From: Alnus glutinosa
Lineage: Eukaryota; Streptophyta; Magnoliopsida; Fagales; Betulaceae
Length of the DNA stretch: 64,000 nt
Assembly: GCF_958979055.1 (NCBI RefSeq)
Contig: NC_084889.1
Location: 32,305,261 to 32,369,260 of the forward strand
Direction of reading: 5' to 3'
This document shows positions 49,180 through 59,310 of the stretch, one piece after another. Each line of letters begins with the position of its first letter. Position 1 is the stretch's first letter. Below the pieces are notes generated by a model. It did no database searches. It saw only the letters and a program-made list of their open reading frames with translations, and was not told the DNA's origin. The position numbers were made by a program, and so were the translations under genes.

Positions 49180-49955
49180 AGTATGGCTGTATTCGAGTCG
49201 AATTAACCTTGAGGCTGCCGAACTTGGCTCCAATACTTTCAGAGCTTTTAAATTATGTTCGAACTTGACTTGTTAAGAGGTTAACTGAGTTCGAGTCAAG
49301 CTCAAATTGACTCGAACTTGGCTAAGTTAACAAGCAATATTCTACTTAAATAAAAGCTTTAAAAGCTTAGAGCTGGTAGAAGTAAATTTAAATTGTACTT
49401 CGAGAGGGACAAAATTTATTTATTTCATCTGTACTTGATGTGTGCTTGCGCTTCCTAACTAAGGCAAGTTGGCTTCCATTTTATAAGCTTTCTCTTGTAG
49501 GAAACTACTTGTTTTTTCCGATGTGAAACTAGCGGGTAGCACCTTTCCCTTTCATAGAAGTGCTTGTGTTATACACTCTTCCTTACGATGTGGTACTACA
49601 AGATTTCTTATCATATTTAAGCTGCAACACGTACAAGAAAAACTATTGGGGTCCAACTGTCCAAGTTGAATGTATAATGTATGTATATAGACTGCCCTTT
49701 ATGGATTACAAAAATAAAAAAAGGCTGCGTAGGAACCTTGTGACAAAGTTATACAAGAAGGCTGGGTAGGAACTTTTTGACAAAGTTACACACACACAAG
49801 TTGAACTCACGAGATTTATCCAAGCCGGACCGAGTTTATACGAGTATGTGTCATCTACTATTCGAGCAGATTATTGTGTTCATGAGCAGCTCATTTATTT
49901 TTCAAATTGAAATCGAATCAAATTTAACCGAGCCGAACCGGGCCGACCTTATGTA
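49180..49955. mobile_element. Non-autonomous repeat with GAGTCGA/GAGCCGA-rich ends
   Basis: Shares TTATACGAGTATGT, a TATTCGA block, ATTGTGTTCAT and a GAGCCGA end block with 56560-57250. The motif-rich ends resemble a known plant hAT-like non-coding family. No transposase. Confidence 0.45.
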
Positions 49956-51397
49956 TTCTTTAATCATGAACATAAATACCAAAAAAATAAAAAATAGAAA
50001 TAATCAGAAAAAGAAGCAAACATTGATTATTATTATTGGAGATAAGGAAAACGCATGCTCTTTAGGATAATTCTAAAAATAATAATAATAATAATAATTA
50101 GATGCGGCATCCCTGCCAGATACATGCTCATGTAGAGTAATGCTAGAGAGAGACATCCCACATATCATAGTTCATGCCTTAAACTTGGAGAAGCATCCTC
50201 CAGTTCATCTAGCCTCTCAAGTTTTGAATAAAATGGGAATTCGTTTTTACAGTGCCCAACCACCACTAATCAATTGATTCCAAACAACTTGGAGCCTTCT
50301 CACAGATTCCCCCCCCCCCCCCCCCCCCCCCCCCAAAATCAAAGCATGCCTTACAAATATTCCACCGCTCCTAAACAGCATAGAATTAGGCCGGAGCCAC
50401 TTGAAAAATACTAGGATTCTGCATAAAGGTCAACTCTCAGAGATCAGGTTCAGACACTTAAACTTATGTGGGAATTTACTCATCAAATTGGGAGAATCCA
50501 AAATACTACCAATTCTTTATGGTATTTTTTTGAGAAGTAATGCCAATTCTTTATGGTACCAGCAAATCGGACAAAGTTAAACCAGAAAGCAGGTCAGGCC
50601 AACTTTCTTCACAATCTTAAGAGGCACTAAATATTAAGAATCCTAATTCCAAACAGAAAAAGACATTTCTATATTATATGCTAATATGAAGGACACCCAT
50701 GAATACAGTATTAAGGAGCTCCCAAGAGTTTAAGAAGTTATATCAGAGGCTTCAAATAAAGCAACATGTAATGAGCAGGGTGCAGCTTTAGCCACCAGTA
50801 AAGCTGAATTTAACCATTATAAAATTTTCATCAATTAGATAATTGGCCACTGCTACCAACAACATCTAAGAGGCAATAAACTTAAGTTCCAAGTACTGCT
50901 TTAATCAAGCATGTCTATAGACCTTGGTGAAAAATAAAGCAGAAAATGGTGGAGCAAAGCAGAACTATGAACAATGAGAAACTGAAAGCTTACGACAAAT
51001 GCTGGCTGCACATATGAAGTTTAATAAAAAGAAGATATGGGAAGATTCAACTTTGACTGAAAACAAAGACCACCCACCACTAGAGACGATAGGGCGGACA
51101 GTCGGTGGAAGCAATAGTGACCATCCAAAATATAATTAAAGAGGCCATTGTAAAGGCACCAATATTCGAGGCAGCATTCAGTTACTCATTGGCTATTGAA
51201 GGGGCAAGAAGAAGAATAAGAGAACATATCGGCAATAAGACACTGACTAGGGAAGAAGAAATGAAATACTCAAGAATCATAAGCGCCAGCAACACAGCAG
51301 AAGGCTATAACTCAAGAAGGAAAATAAATATTATGATACCCCCATTTCAGTAGAATAATAAGTCTCACAAAAAACTATACATGACTATTGAGTATTG
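49956..51397. other. Intergenic DNA
   Basis: Contains a (TAA)n tract at 50080-50098 and a poly-C run at 50309-50334. A frame at 51105-51353 (82 codons) has normal composition but no recognisable domain and no supporting signals. Confidence 0.45.
50309..50334 (+). repeat. Poly-C run
   Basis: About 26 C in a row. Similar long runs are at 57257-57282 (C), 23167-23187 (C, part of the hAT-like element) and 19321-19342 (G, in the LINE). Confidence 0.9.
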
Positions 51398-51677
51398 TGT
51401 TATAATATAACTTAAATGATTACATTCATCTCTCCCTCTCATCTTAATCTTTGGCAATAAGTTGTGATTTAACATGGTATTAGAGCAAAAGTTCTAAGTT
51501 CAACTCTCTTTCCGTCATTCAACTTCTATTTCAATTAAATATTTCACGTATTGAACTTCACCTATTAAGGGAGAGTTTGAGCCCACATGTGAGGGAGAGT
51601 GTTAGAATATAAATTAAATAATAAAATTTTATCTCTTCCTATCAGCTTAAACTTTTGGGATAAGTGGTGATTTAACA
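51398..51677 (+). mobile_element. Complete TRIM (miniature LTR retrotransposon), 280 bp
   Basis: 5' LTR 51398-51474 and 3' LTR 51600-51677, both TGTTA...TTTAACA and alike throughout with several differences. A primer-binding site TGGTATTAGAGC follows directly (51475-51486), close to the initiator-Met-type PBS of plant Copia elements. A purine tract GAGGGAGAG precedes the 3' LTR. Flanks TATTG / TATTC are a near-match 5-bp duplication. The 125-bp interior codes for nothing; TRIMs move with enzymes of other elements. Confidence 0.85.
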
Positions 51678-51682
51678 TATTC

Positions 51683-52774
51683 ACTCATATGATTATGCCA
51701 CTATTGAGTGGAAACACTCTATAGAGAGTAATAACACCAACTCAAAGATATCGATTTAAATATTCAAAAAAGTCTTACTCATGAGTCATGACTAATGCCC
51801 GTATATTTCATCTGAGAACCTAACTAACACAAATAAAGGTGAACTCAATCAGCTCAGAAGACACTGCATCACTAGGTAACCAAAACAAAATCAGTAGGAC
51901 AATGCAGTGCATGTAAAGCGAAGTATAAAGAAAGTTATCACTTAAATTTCACGTAGTGCATCACAAAGTAGCAGAAGAGTTGCCATAAGAGAATATAACA
52001 AAGGGTGGCATTGCAAATAGGGCAATTTAAGGTACAAATCAAGAAGAGCAATTGGCAATCTGTTCTAGGGCTTGTGAGCTGGTTGATTTAAGTAAAACAT
52101 GGCAAAAGTGGCAGATACAGGGGTGAAGCCTGAAACTCGTGTAAAACAAAGATCATGATACTCCTCAATCATAACAAGTGAGTCATACATAACACAACAT
52201 TTTTTGAATGTCGTTGATTTACCACCAGATTATGAAAAGAACCCAGATTTCTTCCACGCCAGCCACAACTATGGCCAACACCTCTACCATGTTCTGCTAG
52301 ATCCAAAACTTTTTAGAACAATAACATCTGCACCCAATCTCAGACAATTGACAAAGATATTACGAAGAGTATTACCATACCACCGCAACAATTCATGCAA
52401 ATCCATTTTCTACATATGAATACAACTCCTGCAACAATCCAGAATTGAACATACGGCTTCACCCTCCGCTCACTGTTTATCGGTCCAGAAAATGGCAAGA
52501 ATTATGGAAAAATACTAATACAATTACAATATATAACAACTGAGCAGAAATCGACCACAATTATAGATCATAAACTCAACTAAAATTGCAAGTCCATAAT
52601 CGATATATAATAGCACCTTCTCCGAAGTACTTAACGATAGCTCAGCAGCGCACCCAATTCTCAGAGTAATAGTAATCCTCTAGAGATGAATCATACTATA
52701 TGATAAAGCATCACAAATAATCAGCAAACATAATTGGTACAAAAAACAATGTTCGGGTAATCAATCACCTGAAC
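51683..52774. other. Intergenic; 3' flank of the GDP-L-fucose synthase gene
   Basis: No further gene supported. A 71-codon frame at 52204-52419 was inspected and not recognised. Confidence 0.5.
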
Positions 52775-53731
52775 TCATTGCTTGACATTCTCCAAGTACC
52801 ACTTGTAGGTATCAACGAGACCATCCCTGAGTGGAATCTTGGGCGTCCAACCCAACCCAGCAAGCTTCGAGCTATCCATGAGCTTCCGAGGAGTCCCGTC
52901 GGGCTTGGACGAATCCCAGACAAGCTCTCCCTGAAACCCCACCACTTCCTTCACCATCTCAGCCAATTCCTTAATGCTCACCTCCTTCCCACTCCCCACA
53001 TTCACGTGCCCCAACCCACTATACCTCTCCATCAAAAACGCCACCGCGTCGGCCAAATCGTCCACATGCAAGAACTCCCTCAGCGGACTCCCAGTCCCCC
53101 ACACCACCACCTCCTTCGCATTGTTCACCTTCGCCTCGTGAAACCTCCGCATCAGCGCCGGCAACACGTGCGAGTTTTCGGGGTGGAAATTGTCATTCGG
53201 GCCGTATAAGTTCGTGGGCATCCCCGAAATCGCGTCGAATCCAAATTGAATTCTATAGGCTTCGCACATCTTGATCCCGGCGATCTTGGCCACGGCGTAC
53301 CATTCGTTGGTGGGCTCCAAGGGAGCGGTGAGGAGTGCTTCTTCCGGGATGGGTTGGGGTGCGAATTTGGGGTAGATGCAGGAGGAGCCGAGGAAGAGGA
53401 GCTTGTGGACGCCGTGGCGGTGGGAGGAGTCAATGACGTTGGTCTGGATCTGGAGGTTCACGGCGATGAAGTCGGCGGGGTAGGTGCTGTTAGCGTGGAT
53501 GCCGCCGACCTTGGCCGCGGCGAGGATCACGAACCGGGGCTTCTCGGCGGCAAAGAAGGCGTCCACGTCGCTCTGGCGTGTCAGGTCGAGCTCGGCGTGG
53601 GTGCGCAGGACGAGGTTGGTAAAGCCCAGGTGGCGGAGCTTCCGCACGATGGCCGAGCCGACCAGGCCCCGGTGGCCGGCGACGAAGATCTTCGCCGACT
53701 TGTCGCCGGAGAAGGATGATCCTGTTGTGAC

Positions 53732-53764
<33 letters not shown>

Positions 53765-53959
53765 CAGAAAAGAAAAATAGGGTTAGGGTTTTAGAGATCC
53801 GAGAAGATAGATAATGTTTGGCCGGTGAGAAAATGTGGGAAAACAAAATGGAGAATTTGACATCATTAGAAAAGGAAATCGATTTACATTGTCTCAGTTA
53901 CCAAATACAAATAGAAGAGAGAGAGAGAGAGAGAGAGTACCGTTGGAGGAGTCTCCCAT
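52775..53959 (-). CDS. GER1: GDP-L-fucose synthase (GDP-4-keto-6-deoxymannose 3,5-epimerase-4-reductase), 321 aa
   Basis: Exon 1 53959-53941 (MGDSSN plus one base), exon 2 53721-52775; GT-AG intron, in frame. The enzyme makes the last step of GDP-L-fucose synthesis in the cytosol, turning GDP-4-keto-6-deoxy-D-mannose into GDP-L-fucose with NADPH; the product feeds fucosylation of cell-wall and glycoprotein sugars. Visible features: Rossmann motif [10 protein letters not shown] (Gly22, Gly25, Gly28), SDR-type catalytic Ser in LGSSCIYPK (about S119/S120), Tyr148 and Lys152 in YAVAKIAG, and the substrate region [13 protein letters not shown]. Length fits the plant family (about 310-330). The start at 53959 gives the short N-terminal extension common to plant GER proteins. 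The coding part is GC-rich. It may be GER1 or GER2; these cannot be told apart here. Confidence 0.93.
53722..53940 (-). other. Intron of the GDP-L-fucose synthase gene
   Basis: Donor GT at 53940-53939, acceptor CAG at 53724-53722. Contains two purine/pyrimidine (GA)n microsatellites at about 53731-53766 and 53913-53937. Confidence 0.85.
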
Positions 53960-54266
53960 GTTGGGGGGAAGGAGCTTGTGCTGAGACCAGTGAGAGGGTG
54001 ACTTCCTCTTCGACTTCACCCGCCAACGCCCGGTTAAGTCTTCTGTATTTGGGAAATTGGGTTGGGTTCAGCAAGTTTGGGCTTCTTCCAATCGACGCCC
54101 ACCGACAATGCTTCCTCATGTCTGCTTTCCAATCTGGGTCCAAATATTTTAATTTTGTTTAATAAATCAAACATTTGTTTACAATGCATAAGATTCTTAA
54201 ATGCATATAAAAACTCTATTAAAAATATACATGACGCCCGTTCGTTTTTAATATGTATTAATTTAA

Positions 54267-54917
54267 GGAAAATGCTATATTTACACCCAAAGTCTCATAC
54301 CCATTTTTTACATCTTGACGTGGCATTTCAACGCCAGATTTTTTTCTTTTCTTTTCTTTTTTTCATTAAAACAAAATGCTCTCTCTCTCTCTCTCGTTCT
54401 TCTTCTTCTCTCCAGCTAGCGATGATGGGATCTAAAGCTCGGGACGACAGGAGAGAGTGCTGGACTCGAAAAAGATGGATTTTCGGCGTAGGTTTCATGG
54501 ATCCGATCGAAAATCCAAAAAAGATCCGGTCGAAAAAATGAGCACACCGGCCGAATCTCTCTCTGTCACAAGTGATCGGGGTTGGGTTGGGTGAGAAAAG
54601 AGAGATTCAGCCAGCAACCCACGCACACTGGCCAGATCTCTCTCTGTCGCAGGTGGTTAGGGTTGGGTCGGGATGAGAGAAAGAGAAATCCAGCTGGAAA
54701 CCCATGCACGGTGGCTGGATCTCTCTCTCTCGCCGGTGGTCTGGGTATGGGTCGGGGTTGGGAGCACTGGATCTCTCTTTCTCTCACTGGAGTGGTTGGG
54801 ATGCTAGTGGCTTGACTTCCAAAAGAAGAAAACGACAAAAAAAAAAAATCTCATGTGCAATGCCACGTCAGGGTATAAAATTTGGTGTGAAATTTTGAGT
54901 GTAAGTGTAGAACCCTC
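54267..54917. mobile_element. MULE-type non-autonomous element, 651 bp
   Basis: 9-bp TSD TTAATTTAA at 54258-54266 and 54918-54926. Ends GGAAAATGCTATATTTACAC and, reverse complemented, GAGGGTTCTACACTTACACT, followed on both sides by a conserved TGACGTGGCA / TGCCACGTCA block. The core (about 54555-54800) has three rough repeats of about 95 bases, each with GATCTCTCTCT and a GGGTYGGG stretch. Frames in it are not genes. Confidence 0.75.
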
Positions 54918-54926
54918 TTAATTTAA

Positions 54927-55757
54927 TAAACTGAGTTAAAAAATAAAAAATTCATCTCACACAATTTTCAATATTGTGACTTATTATATCATTTTCCTCA
55001 ACCTATTGTGTATTTAACCACTGTTTTGGCTTTGCTAATAACTCTTTTATGTTTTACTTTCCCTAAAAAAAATATATATATATAACTCTTATATGTTTTA
55101 CTTACCAGACCAAAATCTTGTTTATGTGATCTTAGTCTGATAGCTAATAGCAATGTATTTACATTCTCAAGATGATGCAAAATCTGGGCGAGGGGTGAGC
55201 TTAATAGATTTTGAGGTCTAATGTGGCAAATTTAAGTGGGGGGTTTTTTTTTTATATTTAATTAAATAATTTTAATTTTGAATCTTTTATTTGTTACTTT
55301 CTTACTTTATTTATTTTTTTCCAAACAACTTGCAAAATTCATCTTTGTTATAAGACATTTAATTTCAACGGATATCATATTTTGTATTGAGTTACATGTA
55401 ATTATTTTTATGTAAAATTTTGTTTGCGCAAAGCGAAATTTACTTTATTCGAAAATATATTTTAATAAACAAACTTAGTTAATATGTTGGTTTTAAGTTC
55501 ATGTGAAATTATGAGTAAGTAATTGTTTTGAGGCTGCAATTAATGCAACTTCTATTTTTTCATTATTTCCTCCTTAATATCTTGAAATTTAATTCTTTAT
55601 ATTTATTTTTTATCATAATTGAGACCTTAATTAAAAAGCACCACTAATTTTTTACCATAATTTAGGCTTTAATTAAAGAGCATTGACTTTTTTTTTTTTT
55701 TTTAATATATATATATAAAATGAAACTTAATTATACTATTTTTATTTGGAACCTTAT
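54927..55757. other. AT-rich intergenic DNA
   Basis: No gene or clear element seen; the interval holds low-complexity AT tracts. Confidence 0.5.
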
Positions 55758-55760
55758 TTA

Positions 55761-56075
55761 GGGTTCGTTTGGGTTTGCGATTTCAAAAAGTGCGATTTAA
55801 AATAACGATTTTAAAATGTGCGATTTGAAAAAAGTGATTTTTAAAAACGCAGTTAAGCGTTTGGCAAAATCGCAGTTTGGCCTTTAAAATTGCGAATTTA
55901 CCTTTAAAATTCTGCGTTTTCAAAAAAGCACAATCTTATCTGCGATTTGAAAAAGCAGATTTTCTGCGTTTTCAAATCGCAATTTTTAAAAACGCAGTTC
56001 CCAAACGATTTATGTTCTGCGATTTGGTTTAAAATCGCATTTATTGTCTACGAAATCGCAATCCCAAACGCACCC
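55761..56075. mobile_element. PIF/Harbinger (Tourist-like) MITE, 315 bp
   Basis: TSD TTA on both sides (55758-55760, 56076-56078). The left end GGGTTCGTTTGGGTTTGCGA matches the reverse-complemented right end GGGTGCGTTTGGGATTGCGA with two differences. The interior is built of many short TGCGATTT / AAATCGCA blocks in both orientations. Confidence 0.85.
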
Positions 56076-56078
56076 TTA

Positions 56079-56555
56079 ATTGAAGGTCTTAAGTGACTGC
56101 CTAATTTGCCTAAGCATTAAGCCGACACTACAAGACGTGCCTAGGGAATGTGTTATGATCTAAAGAGCAAAGTGACATTAAAATCGTAATATATTACCAT
56201 ATTTTCGAATTCGTCGTTTACAATATCGCATAGGTTGTTCTTGTGGTTTGAACACGTTAACATGTTGTTGGACTCTAATACGAAAGGATACAAATAAAAT
56301 TATCTTTACAAAACCAACTCGAAAGACAATGGCAGACCAAATTTGAACCTAAGAAAGACTAAGAATATGCTAAGGATGTTCGTTGTTGTACGGTTCCCAC
56401 GAGTACAAACGAAATATTGCGACTTTCCTCATATTGGACTAACGTGAGAGATTTCACGTGTAAAGAAACTTCGTTTGTCAATTCCACGTGGATAAAATGC
56501 ATGACACCTGGTGTATTTGAATTGAGTCGACTATTAAATGTTTAATCTTAAATCA
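56079..56555. other. Intergenic DNA
   Basis: No gene or clear element seen. Confidence 0.5.
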
Positions 56556-56559
56556 TTTT

Positions 56560-57016
56560 ATTTTATTTTGAACACAAGTCGAGTTCGGACTTATCACTGA
56601 ACTAGATATTTTTGTTTCAACTTGGCTCGTTTAATTTTATTTCGAACACGGGTCGAGTTCGATCTTATCACGAGCTACTCAATTAACTTATTTATTTCTT
56701 ATATAAAATAAATATTATGATTGTTTACCTTTTTGTAAATCCATACTAATCATTAATTAATTAAGTATTGTTAAAATTTTGTTATTTGAATTAATTAAAT
56801 TAATTAACTTGAATCTTAAATAATATAATCTCGAGTTTATATGTACGTATATAAATTTATTATGTACATAAACAAATTATGTGTATGCATACACTCACAT
56901 ATAACCACACATACTCACAAATACACTTATGTACATACAAATCTATAAAACTAAACTCAGAACAATAATTTAAGTTATATTTATCATATTATTTAAGATG
57001 CTCTTATTACAAAATG

Positions 57017-57047
<31 letters not shown>

Positions 57048-57250
57048 TAAAAATGAAGTTATACGAGTTTATACAAACTTTTTCGAGTCGATTCGGATTT
57101 ATACGAGTATGTCTCGTTTAATATTCGAACATATTGTTGTGTTCATCAACGGCTCATTTATTATTAAAAAATTGAGACCGAATCGAGTTAAACTAAACTG
57201 AGCCGAGCCGAGTTTACATGCGGTTGGGTTCATCTTACACCCCCAATTAT
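56560..57250. mobile_element. Second copy of the GAGTCGA/GAGCCGA-rich repeat
   Basis: Related to 49180-49955. The right end, reverse complemented, starts TGGGGGTGTAAGATGAACCC, which fits the T-GGGGTGTAAA start of a common plant hAT-like family. Contains a poly-A run at 57017-57044 and is followed by a poly-C run at 57257-57282. Confidence 0.5.
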
Positions 57251-57516
57251 TGACAACCCCCCCCCCCCCCCCCCCCCCCCCTTTAGTTCAGCCCAAGTCA
57301 CACGAATAATAAGTAGTGCTAAGCTGGACAGAGTGGCCAGCCCTCAACTTCAAGAACGCGGATCACAAGCATAAGGCCCATAGAGCTCTTGATTGCCTAT
57401 AATTAGAAGCTTGAGGCCCATACAGCTGTTGATTGCTTATCTTTTGGACCTTTGGTACACCAGCATGTGGTGATTACTAATATTCAATCATCCTTTTTGA
57501 CAAAGGCTTCCTTTAA

Positions 57517-58147
57517 TGCTCCATTTGTTTCGGCGCAAAATGATTTATGGAAAACGATTTCGGCATTTTTCGGTATTTAGTAGGGGCGAAAATAATGGTC
57601 AACGAAAATCATTTTCGGTTTGACCGTAAAAGCTTCTTTAATTTTCGAAAAACGATTTACGATTTTTAAAACTGTAAATCGTTTTCCGAAATGAAACTCT
57701 TCGTCCTTACACGCATGTTTGATATCCGATCATCAGAATTTAACAATTATCGGTCGTCGGAATTCGGTCGGAGTCGGAGTCCGAGAACATCCGATCGCCG
57801 GAATCAGGTCACCGGAATAATATCGGCGCCGAAATCCGGCCACGGGATGACCAAATTCCAGCCGAATTTACCGGTTTCCGGCCAAGCCGGCCGGATCTGG
57901 ACGGATCCGACCGAAATCTGGCCACTTTGGTTGGATCCGGTCAACCTTTTTCGTCGGAATCCGGCGACGGCGACCGGACGTTGCCGGATTCCGACGACAT
58001 TTGCCAAACTCTGATTTTTGCATTTCGTAATTTTTTCGTGCGAACCAAACACCGAAAAATATTTTCAAGAAAATCATTTTTTCTAAAAATAATTTTGCCA
58101 AAATAATTTTACGACGGAAATCATTTTACGTCGAAACAAACGGAGCA
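57517..58147. mobile_element. PIF/Harbinger-type MITE, 631 bp, GC-rich core
   Basis: TSD TAA at 57514-57516 and 58148-58150. The left end TGCTCCATTTGTTTCGGCGC matches the reverse-complemented right end TGCTCCGTTTGTTTCGACGT closely, and similarity continues inward. The core at about 57740-58010 is rich in CCGG, GATCCG and TCCGGC motifs in both strands; the 107-codon frame in it is a by-product, not a gene. Confidence 0.85.
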
Positions 58148-58150
58148 TAA

Positions 58151-58560
58151 ATTAAAATTCAGTTTATTAAACTGATATTTATTTTTAAGATGTATTGAAA
58201 CTTAAAAATTAAAAAATGCAACTATGAGGATAGATTTCAGTTTAATTAAGTTTTAAAAAATAAATTAAAAAAAAAAAAAAAAAAGAATAAGGGAAAAACA
58301 TCCACTGCATGATTGTTGTAATTTGTAAACTAGTTATAGACTTATAGTCCTGCTATTCTAACTAATTGAAATAAAATATATATATATATATATATACACA
58401 TACATTCCATATACATCTATATATAATTAAGCTTTAAATTTAACATTGAATTTGTGAGACCCAATATGAATTCAAAAACTGTTTTCAGCTCTATGTCAAA
58501 TCTAAATATATTTATTTAAAACAAAAATATATTCTACATAATGCATTAACAAACAGAGAG
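58151..58560. other. AT-rich intergenic DNA
   Basis: (TA)n run at 58376-58396. No gene seen. Confidence 0.5.
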
Positions 58561-58826
58561 CTTAAGTCGTTAACAAACACGGCCTAAGCCTAAGCCTAAG
58601 CCTAAGCCTAAGATCATCCACAACCACGGAGAAAGGATTCGTAAAAAAGCTGAAGAATAGAATTCCTTCTTTATCTACTAGATGGCACAACCCTTAAGTC
58701 GTAAACAAACACAGCCTGAGCCTAAGCCTAAGCCTAAGCCTAAGATCATCCACAACCACGGATAAAGGATTCGTCAAAAGGCTGAGGAATAGTATTCCTT
58801 CTTTCTCTGCTAGATGGCACAACCCT
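58561..58826 (+). repeat. 132-bp tandem duplication with CCTAAG hexamers
   Basis: Two units, starting CTTAAGTCGT at 58561 and 58693. Each has a run of four to five CCTAAG hexamers, then ATCATCCACAACCACGGA and finally GCTAGATGGCACAACCC-type sequence. They differ at about ten positions. Confidence 0.85.
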
Positions 58827-58995
58827 ATAAAGTCTGATGCAGCCCAAAGCTGATGCAGCCAGGCCACATGTAGTCCCTTACTTCATAGGGTCCAGGTCCA
58901 GGCCCAAGCTAACAAGTACCAACTCTCCATGCTTTTTGTGCCCACACCACAATCAGATTGATCAATGCAAAAACCCTAGTTGCTTAAATATGTAA

Positions 58996-59310
58996 AAGCA
59001 AGAGTTGGCTAAAATGGTAAGGGGTTTTTTTGGTTTAGTTGCATCTTTATAGGCTTGTGGTTCGAATCTCCTTAAATGCTGGGGCGAAACCAGTATTTAA
59101 AATGAGGAGGGACAGAACTAAAAAATGATCTTTAAGGGTAAAAAATTAACTTTGAGTGTAGGTTTTTAAAAATTTTGGCCTACGCTCACAAGTAGTTCCG
59201 GTCTTATTTGAATGCAAGTAATTTTTTAGGGCTATTCTTGTTGGAGTCTTTCCCGATCCGTCGCTTTGTATAGATTCGGAGTAAGTATGTCTTAAAGGGA
59301 TTCCCTATCA
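58996..59310 (+). mobile_element. SINE-like fragment (tentative)
   Basis: A-box-like TTGGCTAAAATGGTAAGG at about 59002-59022 is followed at about 59058 by a B-box-like GTGGTTCGAATCTCC. This is the order expected for a tRNA-derived SINE, and a second weaker pair may lie at 59320-59375. The 3' end cannot be set. Confidence 0.35.

Noticed and set aside
51105..51353. 82-codon frame with ordinary composition
   Set aside because: No recognised domain, no promoter or splice signals; cannot be told from a chance frame.
53246..53719. 157-codon plus-strand frame
   Set aside because: Shadow of the GC-rich GDP-L-fucose synthase coding strand.
54062..54541. 159-codon frame upstream of the GER gene
   Set aside because: Overlaps a MULE-type element and its flank; no domain, low-complexity segments.
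57691..58014. 107-codon frame
   Set aside because: Lies in the GC-rich core of a Harbinger-type MITE; composition is explained by the repeated CCGG motifs.
58561..58760. Interstitial telomere repeat
   Set aside because: The hexamer is CCTAAG, not the plant heptamer CCCTAAA.
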